Below, piece by piece: positions 63,263 through 64,000 of a stretch of 64,000 nucleotides of DNA. Position 1 is the stretch's first letter, and each line of letters starts with the position of its first letter. The DNA lies in contig NC_008699.1 of the NCBI RefSeq assembly GCF_000015265.1, positions 2,108,001 through 2,172,000 of the forward strand, read 5' to 3'. The position numbers and the translations under genes were made by a program. The notes under the pieces were generated by a model. It saw only the letters and a program-made list of their open reading frames with translations, was not told the DNA's origin and searched no databases. The stretch is from Nocardioides sp. JS614 (GTDB taxonomy: Bacteria > Actinomycetota > Actinomycetes > Propionibacteriales > Nocardioidaceae).

Positions 63263-64000
63263 ATGAGCACAGCACGCGAGTTGGCCGACCTGTCGGAGGA
63301 GCGGATCCTCGACCTGGCCGGCGCGTGCTCGGAGACCATCCGCGACGCCGAGACCGAGCTGCTCCGGCTGGCGTATCAGTGGGCGATCGTGCACCCGGCG
63401 AACCGGCTCGACCCGGTCGAGGCCGACCAGCCTGGTCGCGAACGCGCTCGCCAGCTCGGCGGTGAGGGCACCCCGCGGGTCGCCGAGTTCGCGGCGGCGG
63501 AGTTCGGGGCCCGGATCGGCCGCTCGCCGTATGCGGCGGCGTCTCTGATCGGGGACGCGCTGGACTTGGAGCACCGGTTCCCGCGCCTGTGGGCGCGGGT
63601 CGAGGCCGGTGAGGTGCGCGCCTCCTATGCCCGCTACGTCACCACCAAGACCCGGACCCTCACCGCCGAGCAGGCGGCCTACGTCGATGCTCGCGTCTTC
63701 GAGTCCGCGGACGGGCGGCTGCCCTGGTCCCGGTTCGAGGAGCTGGTGGCCGGCACGGTCGCCCAGGCCGCCCCCGAGGCGGCCCGGGAGAAGGAGGAGC
63801 GCGCCGCCAAGGCGAGGTTCGCCAAGAAGGTCCGCCGCACCGTCGCCGACGAGACCCACGGGATGGCCTCGTTCCTGGTGCACGCCGACCTGCCCACCAT
63901 CGAGGCCATCGACGACTACGTCACCCAACGAGCCAAGCAGCTCGCCGACACCCTGCCCGACGCCCCCCACCTGGCCACCGAGGATGACCGGCGGGTGCAC
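63263..64000 (+). CDS. 13E12/DUF222 family protein, C-terminus outside window
   Basis: The N-terminal 246 residues of a 13E12-repeat protein, a family multicopy in actinobacteria and usually ending in an HNH endonuclease domain that is not visible here. DUF222 features: long helices, PRVAEFAAAEFGARIGRSPYAAASLIGDALDL, HRFPRLWARVEAGEVRASYARYV and HGMASFLVHADLPTIEAIDDYV. ATG at 63263; TTGACT seven bases upstream suggests a leaderless start. It may act as a mobile-like endonuclease; function is not established. Confidence 0.85.
   Translation, partial: MSTARELADLSEERILDLAGACSETIRDAETELLRLAYQWAIVHPANRLDPVEADQPGRERARQLGGEGTPRVAEFAAAEFGARIGRSPYAAASLIGDALDLEHRFPRLWARVEAGEVRASYARYVTTKTRTLTAEQAAYVDARVFESADGRLPWSRFEELVAGTVAQAAPEAAREKEERAAKARFAKKVRRTVADETHGMASFLVHADLPTIEAIDDYVTQRAKQLADTLPDAPHLATEDDRRVH

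Overview
The window is a stretch of high-GC actinobacterial chromosome, most probably from a member of the Nocardioidaceae (Nocardioides-like). This is inferred from the strong GC bias at third codon positions, the frequent GTG, TTG and even CTG starts, an rrn spacer without tRNA genes, and actinobacteria-restricted families (DUF3145, DUF3052, a FasR-type PucR regulator, AhpE, MhuD, an RNase H/phosphatase fusion, VapBC45-like and 13E12/DUF222). No phage, insertion sequence or CRISPR array is visible; the sequence reads as core chromosome with a few accessory patches.

Layout. 1-4975: a truncated PAS/GAF sensor protein, a membrane Ser/Thr kinase, tyrS and an FMN-dependent alpha-hydroxy-acid dehydrogenase. 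4976-10867: one complete rrn operon (tandem promoters, 16S, tRNA-free spacer, 23S, 5S, strong hairpin). 10930-14820: a TPR protein, a PP2C phosphatase, an alpha/beta hydrolase, DUF3145 and a secreted protein. 14871-21376 (minus strand): a complete type II fatty-acid synthase operon, fasR-fabD-fabH-acpP-fabF-accD, in which FabD carries an extra lipoyl/biotinyl-like C-terminal domain. 21510-29848: a hydrolase, aceE, DUF3052, an acyl-CoA synthetase, ahpE, tRNA-Val and a universal-stress protein.

29912-36049 is a tight four-gene lipid cassette: fatty acyl-CoA reductase/HAD fusion, zinc alcohol dehydrogenase, LarA-like enzyme and PlsC-type acyltransferase. 36060-38562 is a DyP-peroxidase/copper-chaperone/membrane-protein set. 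38691-42624 holds an envelope-sensing module with two small Asp/His-rich secreted proteins, an atypical Ser/Thr kinase and an OmpR-type two-component system; both secreted-protein genes are preceded by the same array of 11-bp-spaced direct repeats. 42726-47546 holds a second acyl-CoA synthetase, a feoA-feoB-NifU operon and mhuD. 47598-54423 holds housekeeping genes (Nif3-like, zinc-ribbon protein, RNase H/phosphatase, yaaA, an RNB ribonuclease) and a phosphoribosyltransferase/hydrolase fusion behind a DosR-like box.

54401-60593 (minus strand) is an apparently iron-regulated operon. A strong DtxR/IdeR-type box precedes a ferric-iron ABC transporter (binding protein, fused permease, ATPase), which is translationally coupled to an unusual adenylation-carrier-membrane acyltransferase fusion. 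60704-64000 ends with CtlX, a VapBC45-like toxin-antitoxin pair and a truncated 13E12/HNH-type gene.

The themes that tie the window together are fatty-acid synthesis and activation (FAS II, two acyl-CoA synthetases, acyl-CoA reductase, acyltransferase), iron and heme acquisition (Feo, MhuD, ferric ABC) and envelope/stress signalling. Three copies of a dispersed palindromic element sit at gene 3' ends. The least explained parts are the iron-linked adenylation/acyltransferase protein, the four-gene lipid cassette and the direct-repeat regulon of the two-component system.
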